Shown here: one piece after another, positions 8,325-17,550 of the stretch
How positions within the stretch are numbered: the first letter of the stretch is position 1
How the letters are laid out: every line of letters begins with the position of its first letter
Source of the DNA: Runella zeae DSM 19591
Lineage (GTDB): Bacteria > Bacteroidota > Bacteroidia > Cytophagales > Spirosomataceae
Assembly (NCBI RefSeq): GCF_000423565.1
Contig: NZ_KE384043.1
Coordinates: forward strand, 53,550-117,549
DNA: 64,000 nucleotides
Reading direction: 5' to 3'
The notes under the pieces: generated by a model
The model's database searches: none
What the model saw: only the letters and a program-made list of their open reading frames with translations
What the model was told of the DNA's origin: nothing
Program-made: the position numbers and the translations under genes

Positions 8325-8333
8325 ATGAGGGAA

Positions 8334-8744
8334 CTAAACCAACTCCGCATCCATGGTGATGTCGGTATTCAACAATTTTGAAATTGGACAATTCTCTTTG
8401 GCATTTTGTGCCGCTGCCGCAAATTGCTCAGCCGACATACCCGGTACGGTAGCTTTTACGGACAAATGAATGTTGGGAATAGCGCCGTTTTCGAAGGTAA
8501 CGGTAGCTTTGGTATCAATGTTATCGGCCGTAAAACCTCCTTCATTGAGTACAAAGCTCAGTTTCATTGTAAAGCACCCTGCATGTGCTGCGCCCACGAG
8601 TTCTTCAGGATTGGTACCGATACCGTCGGCAAAACGTGTGTTAAACGAATATTGGGTGCCGTTCAAAACCGTACTTTGAGTAGATACTGTACCGTGTCCT
8701 TCCTTGCCAGTTCCTTGCCAATTGGCTGATGCACTTCTTTTCAT
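8334..8744 (-). CDS. OsmC-family peroxiredoxin-like protein
   Basis: 136 residues, matching the short OsmC (YhfA/OsmC) class. The two redox cysteines are Cys57 in [10 protein letters not shown] and Cys119 in [22 protein letters not shown] is the family signature. Known members reduce organic hydroperoxides with thiol donors in the cytoplasm. It is monocistronic and convergent with xylA. High confidence for family; the exact peroxide substrate is unknown. Confidence 0.93.
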   Translation of the reverse strand: MKRSASANWQGTGKEGHGTVSTQSTVLNGTQYSFNTRFADGIGTNPEELVGAAHAGCFTMKLSFVLNEGGFTADNIDTKATVTFENGAIPNIHLSVKATVPGMSAEQFAAAAQNAKENCPISKLLNTDITMDAELV

Positions 8745-8890
8745 GGTTTTTGAATTTAATTTAAAAGATATGAATGGATTGATTGACGGAATAAAGTTAT
8801 TGAAAAAGCGAAAGTACTTTTAATGGATGAATAAATTGGAGAGAATTTTATTCTTCGGCTATGGAAGCCATGAGCTAAAAAGTATTTTTC

Positions 8891-10222
8891 TTAATGCCCT
8901 TTGATAAGCGACAATAATGCAAACAAATTAATAAACCACAGAGCCATAGAAACATCTCGCCATCGACCAAGGGCTATTTTGAGGATGGTCCAACTTAAAA
9001 AGCCAAATATAATACCTTGGGTGATAGAATAGCTAAAAGGTATCAATACCAATGCCAACAAACTCGGGATGGCTTCATCGAGCTGTGACCAATTGATTTT
9101 AGCCACCGGTTTCATCATAAATGCCCCCACCAATACCAAAGCGGGTGCGGTAGCGATGCTCGGTATCATGGAAAGCAGGGGCGACAAAAACATAAAAGGT
9201 AAAAAAAGTATGCCTGCCACAACAGCCGTAAGGCCCGTTCGACCGCCTTGTTCGATACCCACCGCTGATTCGATGTAGGCGGTGCCAGGACTTGTACCAA
9301 TGAGGCCAGCTAGGGTCGTAGCTACGGCATCGGTAAGGAGTGATTGCTTGATATTTCGTGGGTCACCGTTGGCATCATAGAGATTGGCAGCTTCGGCTAC
9401 TCCTACAAAAGTAGAGAGGCTATCAAACAAATCTGTGAAAGCAAAAGCGAAAATAACCGGCCAAAGAGACAAGGATAAAGAGCCTGCCAAATCAAGTTGA
9501 AAAAGAAGGTTAAAATTGGGAGGAGCCAAAAAACCGCTCCATTGTACCAAGATTTTTTGACCAAAATTAATAGCAGAAGCATCGCCCCACCATCTGCCGA
9601 TGGGTATCGCGGCTAGCGTAGTCAAAATGATACCAATAACGATTCCACCCGTGATTCTTTTAATCACTAAAATAGCGGTGATGGCCAACCCCAGAAGAAA
9701 GGTAAGTAAAATAGGATCTTTGAGATTGCCAATACTGACTAAAGTAGCAGGGTTGCTAACGATGAATTTGGCATTGGTAAGGCCAATCAAAGTAATAAAC
9801 AAGCCAATCCCAGACGAAATAGCATATCGAAGAGGTTTGGGAATAGCTCTTACTATGTGGGTACGAATGTTGAAAAAAGACAATAACAAAAAGATAATTC
9901 CCGCCCAAAAAACCGCTCCTAACGCCGTCTGCCATGCTACACCCATACCTTTGACTACGCTAAAAGTAAAAAAGGCATTTAGACCCATACCTGGGGCTAC
10001 TAGCAAAGGATTGCGAGCATAAAGCCCCATCATGACGCTACAAAAAAAAGACAACAAAACCGTGGCCGTCAATACCCCGTCAAAAGGCATTCCAGACTGA
10101 CTAAGTATGGCAGGATTGACGACTATAATGTACATAGTGGCCAGAAAAGAAGATATGCCTGCCACTATTTCTGTGCGAAGATTGGTGCCATTTTGAGAGA
10201 GTAAAAAGTAACGTTGGAGCAT
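8891..10222 (-). CDS. NCS2-family purine permease (AzgA type)
   Basis: 443 residues and highly hydrophobic, about 13-14 membrane segments. The N-terminus TEIVAGISSFLATMYIIVVNPAIL and the block APGMGLNAFFTFSVV are signatures of AzgA-like adenine/guanine/hypoxanthine H+ symporters of the inner membrane, as is LFDSLSTFVGVAEAA with GTSPGTAYIESAVGIEQGGRTG-type text further on. It follows the ferredoxin-like gene after a stem-loop and is probably a separate transcript. Which purine base it prefers cannot be read from the sequence. Confidence 0.92.
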   Translation of the reverse strand: MLQRYFLLSQNGTNLRTEIVAGISSFLATMYIIVVNPAILSQSGMPFDGVLTATVLLSFFCSVMMGLYARNPLLVAPGMGLNAFFTFSVVKGMGVAWQTALGAVFWAGIIFLLLSFFNIRTHIVRAIPKPLRYAISSGIGLFITLIGLTNAKFIVSNPATLVSIGNLKDPILLTFLLGLAITAILVIKRITGGIVIGIILTTLAAIPIGRWWGDASAINFGQKILVQWSGFLAPPNFNLLFQLDLAGSLSLSLWPVIFAFAFTDLFDSLSTFVGVAEAANLYDANGDPRNIKQSLLTDAVATTLAGLIGTSPGTAYIESAVGIEQGGRTGLTAVVAGILFLPFMFLSPLLSMIPSIATAPALVLVGAFMMKPVAKINWSQLDEAIPSLLALVLIPFSYSITQGIIFGFLSWTILKIALGRWRDVSMALWFINLFALLSLIKGH

Positions 10223-10259
10223 ACACAGAGAAGGTTTGGGAAAGAGGTAAAAATAAGAA

Positions 10260-10309
10260 TGCCGTTGTTGAAAATAAAGTCTTGGGGAAGATTTACCTCA
10301 ACAACGGCA
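10260..10309 (-). terminator. Long-loop stem-loop after the ferredoxin-like gene
   Basis: TGCCGTTGTTGA at 10260-10271 pairs perfectly with TCAACAACGGCA at 10298-10309. On the minus strand the stem is followed by a T-rich tract (ATTCTTATTTTTACC). It would end the transcript of the ferredoxin-like gene before the permease. Confidence 0.6.
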
Positions 10310-10327
10310 ATAAAATAATCAATATTC

Positions 10328-10633
10328 TTAGAATGGTAATCTCAAACGCTCGACAGGGGTATCGTTGACAAGATGGCTTTCTACAATTTCTTCTACGTCA
10401 GATAGCTCTACTTTTCCATAAAAGATTCCTTCTGGATATACTACCAATGCTGGCCCAAAAGCACATACATCTAAACAGCCGGCTCGTTGGGCACGGATGT
10501 CAATATGTAAATTTTTGTCTTTTAGGGAATTTTTGAAGGCATCTACGAGAGCCATGCCATGTTCTGTACCACAGCATTTTTTGCCACCATCTTTTTGGTT
10601 GGTACAAATAAAAACGTGCTTTTTATATTTCAT
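10328..10633 (-). CDS. Thioredoxin-like [2Fe-2S] ferredoxin
   Basis: 101 residues with the cysteine pattern of thioredoxin-like 2Fe-2S ferredoxins: Cys10 (VFICTNQ), Cys20-Cys21 (GGKKCCG), Cys53 and Cys57 (RAGCLDVCAFGP). Close relatives are stand-alone ferredoxins and the 24-kDa subunit domain of complex I. Likely cytoplasmic electron carrier; its partner is unknown. It has stem-loops on both sides, so it is probably transcribed alone. Confidence 0.88.
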   Translation of the reverse strand: MKYKKHVFICTNQKDGGKKCCGTEHGMALVDAFKNSLKDKNLHIDIRAQRAGCLDVCAFGPALVVYPEGIFYGKVELSDVEEIVESHLVNDTPVERLRLPF

Positions 10634-10665
10634 AATTGTTTGATTGGTAAACTAAGTAACAACAT

Positions 10666-10720
10666 AAAAGTTGGGCGTCAGGAAAATAGCAGTTATCTAC
10701 CTTTCCAACGCCCAACTTTT
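10666..10720. terminator. Stem-loop between the S41 protease and the ferredoxin-like gene
   Basis: AAAAGTTGGGCGT pairs perfectly with ACGCCCAACTTTT over a 29-base loop. The A and T ends lie inside the stem, so it could work as a terminator for the protease transcript. Position and shape match the other long-loop stem at 10260-10309. Confidence 0.55.
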
Positions 10721-10734
10721 AGTAATGGGATGAC

Positions 10735-12834
10735 TTATCTTTTGGCTACTGAAGGAGCTTTAATGAGGGTGATATAATCGGCCAAAATCCGACTAGTCTC
10801 ATTCATATAAATATCCTTTTTCTTCTTTTTGTCAGCTGGCTTGGCCGCAGTTTGAGTATCCTCGTCTTCGTCGTCCTCGTCAGTTTCAAGTTTTTTGAGT
10901 GCTTCCCGCTTTTTCTCCGCTTCTTCGCGTTCTTTTTTGCGTTTGGTTTCTTGAAGCGACACAATCGTGTTTTGACGAGCTTTGCGGAAAAGGTCTATTT
11001 CTTCCACAAAAGTCTTCATTTCTTGCTCTGATTTTAGACGTTGTTGGTATTTATCACGCAGTTTTGCGACTTGCTTTTCGTTGAGCGCTTTGGTAAGATC
11101 AAAACGAGCCGAGGAGATTTGATCCCAAGGCAAAGCCGTAGGTTGCGAACTTTCACCGTATTCTTCCGCGCTAAATGCCGAGGGGTATTCGATATCAGGT
11201 GTTACTCCTTTACGTTGAGTACTACTACCATTGATTCTATAAAACTTCGCTACTGTGATATTGATTTGGCCCAATTTGTCGGTATCGCGTATCCATTGGT
11301 TTAGATCTACCATAGTTTGAACCGTGCCTTTACCGTAGGTTTGTTCTCCTAAGATAATACCACGTTTGTAGTCTTGGATAGCAGCAGCAAAAATCTCTGA
11401 CGCTGAGGCACTAAAACGATTGATAAGTACAGCCACAGGGCCATCATAAGCAACAGCTGGGTCGGGGTCGGTTTGTACTTCTGTATCACCGCTTGACTCG
11501 CGCACCTGAACTACTGGGCCTTTTGAGATAAAAAGACCTGTCAACGAAATTGCTTCAGTCAAAGAACCGCCGCCATTGTTGCGTAGGTCGATAACCAATC
11601 CGTCAACATTCTCCGCTTTCAAAGAGTCGATGAGCTTGTGTACGTCGCGAGTGGTACTGGCAAAATCTTTATCACGCTTGCCGGCGCCTTCAAAATCACG
11701 ATAGAAAGAAGGAATATTGATAACCCCGATTTTATAATCATGCTTATCTTGGGTAATCGTCACGATTTCTTTTTTGGCGCGTGATGTTTGTAAGTTTACT
11801 TTTTCCCGAATAAGCTGTATTTCTTTTGGAGGGTCATTGGGAAGTGCGTCGGCTGCCAAAACCTGCAATCTTACCACGGTTCCTTTAGCACCTTTTATTT
11901 TTTTGACGGCATCATCCACATACCAGCCTACAATGTCTTCATATTTTCCTTCGGCGCCTTGTGCGACTCCGATGATGCGGTCGTCTTTTTTGAGGCGTTT
12001 ATCTTTGAATGCAGGACCTCCAGGTACTACTTCTACTACTTTGATGTAGTTGCCATCTTCGCGCAATACCGCCCCAATTCCTTCCAAGGCTTGATACATA
12101 TCTTGCTTGAATCGGTCCGAATCCATGGGAGAGAAGTAGCGAGTGTGTGGGTCTAGCACTTCGCAAAATGAGTTCATATACATCTGAAATACCTGCTCAC
12201 TTTTAAAGCGTCCTAGGTTACGTTCCCGATTTTTATAACGGTCTTTTAGCAGGGTCACAATAGAACTATCCGCTTTACCAGAGAGTTTCAGCTCCAATGC
12301 CTCATTTTTAATGAGTTTGCGCCATACTTCGTTAAGCTCGTCGGTATTTTTAGCCCACGTTACTTTTTCGCGATCGGTATTAAAAGATTCGTCTACCGTA
12401 AAATCAAACGAAGGATTGGCTAGCAGTTTATCAATGTAAACACTGCGTTCGCGATAGCGTTTGCGAAATGTGTTGTAAATATCATAAGCCGCTACTAAGT
12501 CACCGTTGTTGAGAGACTCGTCTAGCTGAAAACGATATTTGTCAAAGTACTGTATATCCGATGACAGGAAGTACAGTTTCCCACGGTCAATCTCATTGAG
12601 GTAATTTTCATACATCTTTGAGGACAGGGAATCATTGACAGTAAATTTCCGATAATGATAGCCCGAAAAGATTTTGGTCACATAAGCTTCTACTTTTTCT
12701 TGTGTGACGGTTGGCTTCAAATCATCGTCGGATGCAGTAAAAGGGCGAGAATTGCGCGTAGAGCGCGCGTCGTCGGGTTGCAGACCCAGCAGCAACACGG
12801 GAGCTAAGGCGATTAAAATGCTTTTCATTTTCAT
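10735..12834 (-). CDS. Carboxy-terminal processing protease (Prc/Tsp-like, S41)
   Basis: 699 residues from MKMKSILIALAPVLLLG, which gives a signal peptide; an upstream start at 12885 adds 17 residues ahead of it and is less likely. Domain order is an N-terminal helical domain with the DPHTRYFSP motif, a PDZ domain near residues 255-330, the S41 protease core, and a charged C-terminus (DEDDEDED, KKKKK). The catalytic Ser/Lys dyad is Ser477 in SASASEIF and Lys502 in QTYGKGTVQ, 25 residues apart as in E. coli Prc. It should trim or degrade periplasmic proteins from their C-termini. It lies 76 bp downstream of an FKBP isomerase on the same strand, a likely envelope quality-control pair. Confidence 0.95.
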   Translation of the reverse strand: MKMKSILIALAPVLLLGLQPDDARSTRNSRPFTASDDDLKPTVTQEKVEAYVTKIFSGYHYRKFTVNDSLSSKMYENYLNEIDRGKLYFLSSDIQYFDKYRFQLDESLNNGDLVAAYDIYNTFRKRYRERSVYIDKLLANPSFDFTVDESFNTDREKVTWAKNTDELNEVWRKLIKNEALELKLSGKADSSIVTLLKDRYKNRERNLGRFKSEQVFQMYMNSFCEVLDPHTRYFSPMDSDRFKQDMYQALEGIGAVLREDGNYIKVVEVVPGGPAFKDKRLKKDDRIIGVAQGAEGKYEDIVGWYVDDAVKKIKGAKGTVVRLQVLAADALPNDPPKEIQLIREKVNLQTSRAKKEIVTITQDKHDYKIGVINIPSFYRDFEGAGKRDKDFASTTRDVHKLIDSLKAENVDGLVIDLRNNGGGSLTEAISLTGLFISKGPVVQVRESSGDTEVQTDPDPAVAYDGPVAVLINRFSASASEIFAAAIQDYKRGIILGEQTYGKGTVQTMVDLNQWIRDTDKLGQINITVAKFYRINGSSTQRKGVTPDIEYPSAFSAEEYGESSQPTALPWDQISSARFDLTKALNEKQVAKLRDKYQQRLKSEQEMKTFVEEIDLFRKARQNTIVSLQETKRKKEREEAEKKREALKKLETDEDDEDEDTQTAAKPADKKKKKDIYMNETSRILADYITLIKAPSVAKR

Positions 12835-12910
12835 AAACTGATTTATTGACTTTGGTGTGAGATTTTGGGGGTGAAAAGACGCCAAACTACGCCCACAAAA
12901 CCAATCAAAA

Positions 12911-13687
12911 TCACTTAACTATTTCTAACAACTCCACTTCAAAAATCAGGGCAGAATAGGGCTTAATCGTTGCACCGGGTGAGCGTTCGCCATAGGCGAG
13001 GGCTTGAGGTACGTACAATTTCCATTTCGACCCTACGGGCATTAGCTGAAGGGCTTCGACCCATCCCTGAATAACGCCTCCCACAGGAAATTCGGCAGGC
13101 TGACCGCGCTGTACAGAGCTGTCAAAAACCGTTCCATCAATCAGAGTTCCATGATAGTGTGTTTTGACGGTACTGTTGATTGTAGGCTTAGGGCCGTCTC
13201 CTGCTTTCAGGATTTCGTATTGTAAGCCACTTGGTAGTGTAACGATTCCGGGCTTCTTTTTGTTTTCTTCCAAGAATTTCTCCCCTTCAAGTTTATTGCC
13301 TTCGTATTTTTTGGCTTCGGAAGCTTGGCGTTCAGCTTGTAGCTTAGAAAAAAACTTCCCTAACACCATCTGTGCTTGTGACTCGTCAAAGTCGGTTTTG
13401 TTTGTTTTTAAAACGTCCTGAATACCTTTAGATAATAAGTTTATATTGATGTTTTCTAATCCTTGGCTTTTGAGCGTTTGGGCAATGTTCATGCCTATTC
13501 CATAAGCAACAGAGTCAAGCTCAGTGCTCATTTTAGAACTAGCGGGTGCGGCAGGAGTAGGGGCTTTTTTTACAGCAGTGGCGGGTTTTGCGGGAGTTTT
13601 TGCAGGGGTGGGTGTTTTTTTAGTTTGAGCAATGGATACGCAAGTTGAAACAAGAATCAAACAAAACAACGAGGTGAGACGCTTCAT
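12911..13687 (-). CDS. Periplasmic FKBP-type peptidyl-prolyl isomerase (FkpA/Mip-like)
   Basis: 258 residues with a signal peptide (MKRLTSLFCLILVSTCVSIAQ), then a Pro/Ala/Lys-rich linker (about residues 22-50). The helical Mip/FkpA dimerisation domain follows (LDSVAYGIGMNIAQTLKSQG, then long charged helices), and a C-terminal FKBP domain from about residue 160 (VKTHYHGTLIDGTVFDSS, VIQGWVEALQLMPVGSKW, PYSALIFEVELL). Known members fold proteins and act as chaperones in the periplasm. It precedes the Prc-type protease gene on the same strand. Confidence 0.94.
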   Translation of the reverse strand: MKRLTSLFCLILVSTCVSIAQTKKTPTPAKTPAKPATAVKKAPTPAAPASSKMSTELDSVAYGIGMNIAQTLKSQGLENININLLSKGIQDVLKTNKTDFDESQAQMVLGKFFSKLQAERQASEAKKYEGNKLEGEKFLEENKKKPGIVTLPSGLQYEILKAGDGPKPTINSTVKTHYHGTLIDGTVFDSSVQRGQPAEFPVGGVIQGWVEALQLMPVGSKWKLYVPQALAYGERSPGATIKPYSALIFEVELLEIVK

Positions 13688-13842
13688 GCAATTGTAATTA
13701 TTTTTGGGATGAATTTAGTTTTTTAATAGTTTTCGTAAATAAACGTAAAATTTACAGAAAAAAGTTTGGCAGAATGAATTATTTGAAATTAATCCCACAT
13801 ATTGGGTTAGCCTTTGAATTAATTTTTTAAGCTTTTACGTTA

Positions 13843-14670
13843 TTGAGCCACTTTTACACTTCATTCGATTTTTCGGTGCACCACGACACCGCTTTGTATT
13901 CGGTCTATTTACAGCGAAATATCGTGCTGGATATTGTGCTGCCGTCTCATTATCATTCATCTCAAGAATTTTATAAAGTGCTTTACATGAATGACGGCCA
14001 AGACCTTGAGCGCCTTCATTTGCTTGATGTGCTAAAAAAATCGCACCACTCATCAATGCTTTCACCATTTATCGTAATAGCGGTTCATTGTGGGGAGCGT
14101 ATCATGGAATATGGCGTGGCCTCCCAAGCAGATTACAAAGAGCGAGGAGCTAAGGCTGGTGACTATACTTCTTTTGTGCTACATGAGCTGATGCCTTATA
14201 TCGAATCTAAGTATCGTGTTTTGAAAGGCCCTGAGCACACCGTATTTTGTGGATTTTCGCTCGGTGGGTTGTCGGCCTTTGATATTACGTGGCATCATCC
14301 TTCTCATTTTGGAAAAGCGGGTGTGTTTTCGGGTTCTTTTTGGTGGCGGCAAAGGGCTTTTGATGAGTACTATGACGACTATCACGACCGTATCATGCAC
14401 CGATTGGTACGAGAGTCTCCTTGGTTTCCTCCTCATTCAAAACCGCGCTTTTGGCTTCAAACTGGCACCGAAGATGAGACAGATGACCGCAACAACAATG
14501 GCGTGATAGATTCCATAGATGATACCTTAGATTTGATTGCAGAACTCGAAAAAAAAGGCTATCGCCTTGGAGAGGAGGTATGCTATGTAGAAGTGCAGGG
14601 TGGTCAACACAACCAAGAAACTTGGGCGGCTATCATGCCTGAGTTTTTACGGTGGGCCTTTGGTAGCTAG
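13843..14670 (+). CDS. Putative esterase (EstD/enterochelin-esterase fold)
   Basis: 275 residues if translation starts at the TTG at 13843; a stop lies five codons upstream and the next ATG is near residue 49, inside the fold, so the TTG start is the best choice. No signal peptide, so probably cytoplasmic. The alpha/beta-hydrolase nucleophile is Ser139 in CGFSLGGLSAFD; YMNDGQD near residue 48 is the usual strand before the oxyanion loop; the acid and His are likely in TGTEDETDDRNNNGVID and GGQHNQETW. The substrate is unknown. It is divergent from the FKBP gene and is followed by an eight-T run. Confidence 0.82.
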   Translation: MSHFYTSFDFSVHHDTALYSVYLQRNIVLDIVLPSHYHSSQEFYKVLYMNDGQDLERLHLLDVLKKSHHSSMLSPFIVIAVHCGERIMEYGVASQADYKERGAKAGDYTSFVLHELMPYIESKYRVLKGPEHTVFCGFSLGGLSAFDITWHHPSHFGKAGVFSGSFWWRQRAFDEYYDDYHDRIMHRLVRESPWFPPHSKPRFWLQTGTEDETDDRNNNGVIDSIDDTLDLIAELEKKGYRLGEEVCYVEVQGGQHNQETWAAIMPEFLRWAFGS

Positions 14671-14703
14671 TTTTTTTTGTTCAAAATCACTATTTCACTC
14701 TTT

Positions 14704-14719
14704 TGTCAGGTAGCCGACA
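14704..14719 (+). promoter_or_regulatory. Crp/Fnr-type operator upstream of the YHS operon
   Basis: TGTCAGGTAGCCGACA is a 16-bp dyad, with 12 of 16 positions symmetric. It is nearly identical to 17535-17550 (one base differs). A -7-like box, CAGTTTTG, begins 37 bp after the operator start (14741-14748). The dyad centre would fall near -41, the class II activator position for Crp/Fnr proteins. The Crp/Fnr gene at 16822-17523 lies in this cluster and is the likely binder. Confidence 0.7.
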
Positions 14720-14771
14720 TTTGGTATGACAGAAAGAAAGCAGTTTTGTGTCGTAAACAAACATTTATGTC

Positions 14772-15233
14772 ATGAAAACAAAAATTTCTTTGCTTGCCGC
14801 GCTGTTGATGCTTGGAATAGCTAGTGCTCAACAAAATCTAAATTACCGTACAAAACAATTTAACTTAGATAAAGGAGTTGCTTTGTCGGGTTATGACCCA
14901 GTTAGTTATTTCCTTAAAAATCCCAAGGAAGGTTCTAAAACGTATGTATTTACGCAAGACGGAGTTAAGTATTACTTTGCGAATGCGGCCAACCTAGAGA
15001 CTTTTAAGAAAAATCCAGCTGCTTATGAACCTCAATATGGCGGCTGGTGTGCCTATGCCATGGGTGCCAAAGGCGAAAAGGTAGAAGTGGATCCTGAAAC
15101 TTATAAAATTGTGGAAGGTAAATTGTATTTGTTTTACAATCGGCTCTTCAACAATACCCTCACTGACTGGAATAAGGATGAAAGCAATCTGAAAAAAAAG
15201 GCAGATGCCAACTGGATGAAACTTGTAAAATAA
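14772..15233 (+). CDS. Secreted YHS-domain protein
   Basis: 153 residues with a signal peptide (MKTKISLLAALLMLGIASAQ). A YHS domain, about residues 32-75, carries the signature LSGYDPVSYFL, then KYYFANAANLETFKKNPAAY and the Tyr/Gly/Trp block PQYGGWCAYAMG. YHS domains are small and often metal-linked, in periplasmic proteins that accompany copper or redox genes. It is the first gene of an apparent operon with DoxX and ATP-grasp genes, preceded by the dyad at 14704-14719. Precise role unknown. Confidence 0.88.
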   Translation: MKTKISLLAALLMLGIASAQQNLNYRTKQFNLDKGVALSGYDPVSYFLKNPKEGSKTYVFTQDGVKYYFANAANLETFKKNPAAYEPQYGGWCAYAMGAKGEKVEVDPETYKIVEGKLYLFYNRLFNNTLTDWNKDESNLKKKADANWMKLVK

Positions 15234-15262
15234 TTGCTTTCAACTAATTTTAGAACAAAGAC

Positions 15263-15664
15263 ATGGAAATTAAAAGGATTATCTCTTGGATAGCCCAAAT
15301 CACGGCGGCAGTGATTTTATTACAAACTTTATGGTTTAAGTTCACGGCTGCGCCTGAAAGTGTGTATATATTTTCGACTTTGGGTATAGAGCCTTATGGT
15401 AGAATTGGCTCGGGAGTTGTAGAGCTGATTGCTGGTATTTTGCTCCTTACTCCCCGATATTGTTGGGCGGGGGCATTATTAGGACTAGGCACCATGAAGG
15501 GAGCGATTATAGGGCATCTTACAGTGCTAGGAATTGAAATCATGGGCGACGGAGGACAGCTTTTTGGACTAGCCATTATTACTTTTGTTTGTTGTGGTGT
15601 AGTAGTGTTTTTAAACTTTGAACCACTACGTGCTTTTGCCCGTAAGCTAGGTATATTGCTGTAA
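15263..15664 (+). CDS. DoxX-family membrane protein
   Basis: 133 residues with four predicted membrane segments. The first (IAQITAAVILLQTLWFKFTA) and the second (GSGVVELIAGILLLTPR) are typical of DoxX/DoxD proteins: LWFKFTAAPE, VELIAG and MKGAIIGHLTVLG can be seen. It lies 29 bp after the YHS gene. DoxX proteins are inner-membrane components linked to oxidative-stress or thiosulfate:quinone systems; the role here is unknown. Confidence 0.82.
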   Translation: MEIKRIISWIAQITAAVILLQTLWFKFTAAPESVYIFSTLGIEPYGRIGSGVVELIAGILLLTPRYCWAGALLGLGTMKGAIIGHLTVLGIEIMGDGGQLFGLAIITFVCCGVVVFLNFEPLRAFARKLGILL

Positions 15665-15713
15665 AACGTATCTTGTAAGATAGGTTCGCTATTCTTTAAC
15701 ATTTTTATATCGT

Positions 15714-16757
15714 ATGTTTTCAAAACATAATCTACCCCTGTGGCTGATTAAAATTTTTAACTATGAGTATTGGACATGGTGGATATTTTTTCTGCCTTTG
15801 GCTCCCTATTGGTTTTACCTTGCTATCCGAAATCGCTCACTTACTTATTTTACTACCGTCAACCCCTGCATTCCTAATGGAGGCGTATTTGGCGAATCAA
15901 AAAAAGATATTCTTGATTTGATAGATAAGACTTATCGCCCCGCCGATATTTTTGTGTTCAAAGGAGAGAGTTGGGAACATGTAGCGCTAAAACTGACCCT
16001 GGCCCAAATCAATTTTCCGGTAGTGGCGAAGCCTGACGTAGGAGGACGTGGCTTCAAAGTGTATAAGATAGAAACACTAGCTGCACTCAAAACTTACTTG
16101 GAAGCCTCCTTACAGCCTGTGATAGTACAAGAATTTATTGACTATGACATTGAGCTAGGTGTCATGTATGCCCGTATGCCCAATGCCTCTTCAGGTCAGA
16201 TCACCTCGATTGTTCATAAAGAGTTTCTTCACATAACGGGTGACGGGAAATCGACCGTCGAACAATTGTTAAGTCAAAACCTACGGGCAAGGTTTTCGAT
16301 GGACGAACTTCGCGAACGCCTCAAAGAGCAGTGGCACATTGTGCCCAAAAAAGGAGAAACCATGTTTCTACAGCCTATTGGGAATCATTGTTTGGGAACG
16401 AAGTTTTTGAACGCCAATCACCTCATCAACGAACAATTGGTAAAAGTCTTTGATAAAATCGCGATCCCAATTGAGGGATTTTATTATGGGAGATTCGACC
16501 TGAAAGTACCTACATGGGAAGATTTGTATGGAGGTCGCAACATCAAAATCCTAGAATTGAACGGTGCTACTTCCGAGCCTGGGCACGTGTATGACCCAAA
16601 CTATACGCTTTGGAAAGCCTACAGAGATATTATGTACAATATGAAAACCGTGGCCGATATTAGTGCCTTAAACATGCGCCGAGGAATCAAACCTACTCCT
16701 TTGGGGGAATTGGTTCAAACTTCGCGGGCATTTTTTGCAATGAGCGGACAGTTGTAG
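15714..16757 (+). CDS. ATP-grasp enzyme (D-Ala-D-Ala ligase-like)
   Basis: 347 residues. The N-terminal 40 residues carry aromatic membrane-like stretches (WTWWIFFLPLAPYWFYLAI). The ATP-grasp body follows: FPVVAKPDVGGRGFKVYKI (ATP-binding lysine and glycine loop), PVIVQEFIDYDIELGV, and the Mg-binding end KILELNGATSEPGHVYDP with the Glu/Asn pair. Close relatives are annotated D-Ala-D-Ala ligase or carboxylate-amine ligase; the ligand pair is unknown. It is third in the YHS-DoxX unit and precedes the Crp/Fnr gene by about 65 bp. Confidence 0.75.
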   Translation: MFSKHNLPLWLIKIFNYEYWTWWIFFLPLAPYWFYLAIRNRSLTYFTTVNPCIPNGGVFGESKKDILDLIDKTYRPADIFVFKGESWEHVALKLTLAQINFPVVAKPDVGGRGFKVYKIETLAALKTYLEASLQPVIVQEFIDYDIELGVMYARMPNASSGQITSIVHKEFLHITGDGKSTVEQLLSQNLRARFSMDELRERLKEQWHIVPKKGETMFLQPIGNHCLGTKFLNANHLINEQLVKVFDKIAIPIEGFYYGRFDLKVPTWEDLYGGRNIKILELNGATSEPGHVYDPNYTLWKAYRDIMYNMKTVADISALNMRRGIKPTPLGELVQTSRAFFAMSGQL

Positions 16758-16821
16758 TAGAGCAAATAGTTTTTGTATATTTACCACTACTTATAACCTA
16801 CTGATAAAAAATACTTGCCTA

Positions 16822-17523
16822 ATGGCCTCTCAATTTCCGCTCGAAACCCGATACTGGTATCTTCGTGATCATCAGTTGTTTAGGCATCTCAATTCCGCCG
16901 AACTTCGCCAAATCTGCCTGATTACAAATTTTAAAACTGCCAAAAAAAGCGAGATTATTTATTTTGCCCATGACGAGCAAAATAGAGTGTATTTGCTCAA
17001 AAAGGGCATCATCAAAATTGTAGAGCTTGACGAGGATGGCACCGAAACGGTCAAAGATGTACTTCAAAAAGGAGACCTCTTTGGACAGCTTACCCTCGAC
17101 GATACCGAAATGGAAGAGTATGCCATTGCGCTATCTGATTATGTCACTTGCTGTAGTTTCTTGATCGAAGATTTTGAGGAAGTGATTAGACAGCACCCTT
17201 CATTGGCCATAAAATTCACAAAATTAATTGGGATGAGATTTCGACGTCTAGAGAATCGTTATTCCAACCTTATGTTTAAGGATGTACGTACGCGATTGCT
17301 TCTTTTTTTGGAAGATTGGGCCGAAAAAGAAGGTACGGTCGAAAACAATGCTATCATGCTCAAAAACTACCTTACTCACCAAGACATGGCGGGGTTGGTA
17401 TGTAGTACGCGCCAAACGGTCTCACAACTGTTCAATGAATTTAAGCAGCATGGCCTGATAGACTATAATCGTAGCTCAATCATTATCCCTGATTTAAAAC
17501 GACTTAAAAGTTTAGTGAACTAA
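16822..17523 (+). CDS. Crp/Fnr-family transcriptional regulator
   Basis: 233 residues. The N-terminal cyclic-nucleotide-like beta-roll covers about residues 15-125 (FKTAKKSEIIYFAHDEQNRVYLLKKG, then VLQKGDLFGQL). A dimer helix follows and then a winged-helix DNA-binding domain with recognition text TRQTVSQLFNEFKQHGLI. There is no N-terminal Cys cluster like FNR's, so an Fe-S oxygen sensor is unlikely; the effector is unknown. Two near-identical dyads occur in the window, one upstream of the operon before it and one just after its own stop (17535-17550), so it probably controls both operons. Confidence 0.9.
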   Translation: MASQFPLETRYWYLRDHQLFRHLNSAELRQICLITNFKTAKKSEIIYFAHDEQNRVYLLKKGIIKIVELDEDGTETVKDVLQKGDLFGQLTLDDTEMEEYAIALSDYVTCCSFLIEDFEEVIRQHPSLAIKFTKLIGMRFRRLENRYSNLMFKDVRTRLLLFLEDWAEKEGTVENNAIMLKNYLTHQDMAGLVCSTRQTVSQLFNEFKQHGLIDYNRSSIIIPDLKRLKSLVN

Positions 17524-17534
17524 TCGTAGCCAAA

Positions 17535-17550
17535 TGTCAGGAAGCCGACA
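17535..17550 (+). promoter_or_regulatory. Crp/Fnr-type operator upstream of the DM13 operon
   Basis: TGTCAGGAAGCCGACA differs at one base from the dyad at 14704-14719. The -7-like box GATATTTG begins 37 bp after the operator start (17572-17579), exactly the spacing at the first site. It controls the DM13-barrel-YceI-DinB unit by inference. Confidence 0.7.

Noticed and set aside
16822-17523. Oxygen-sensing FNR
   Set aside because: No N-terminal cysteine cluster for a 4Fe-4S centre.
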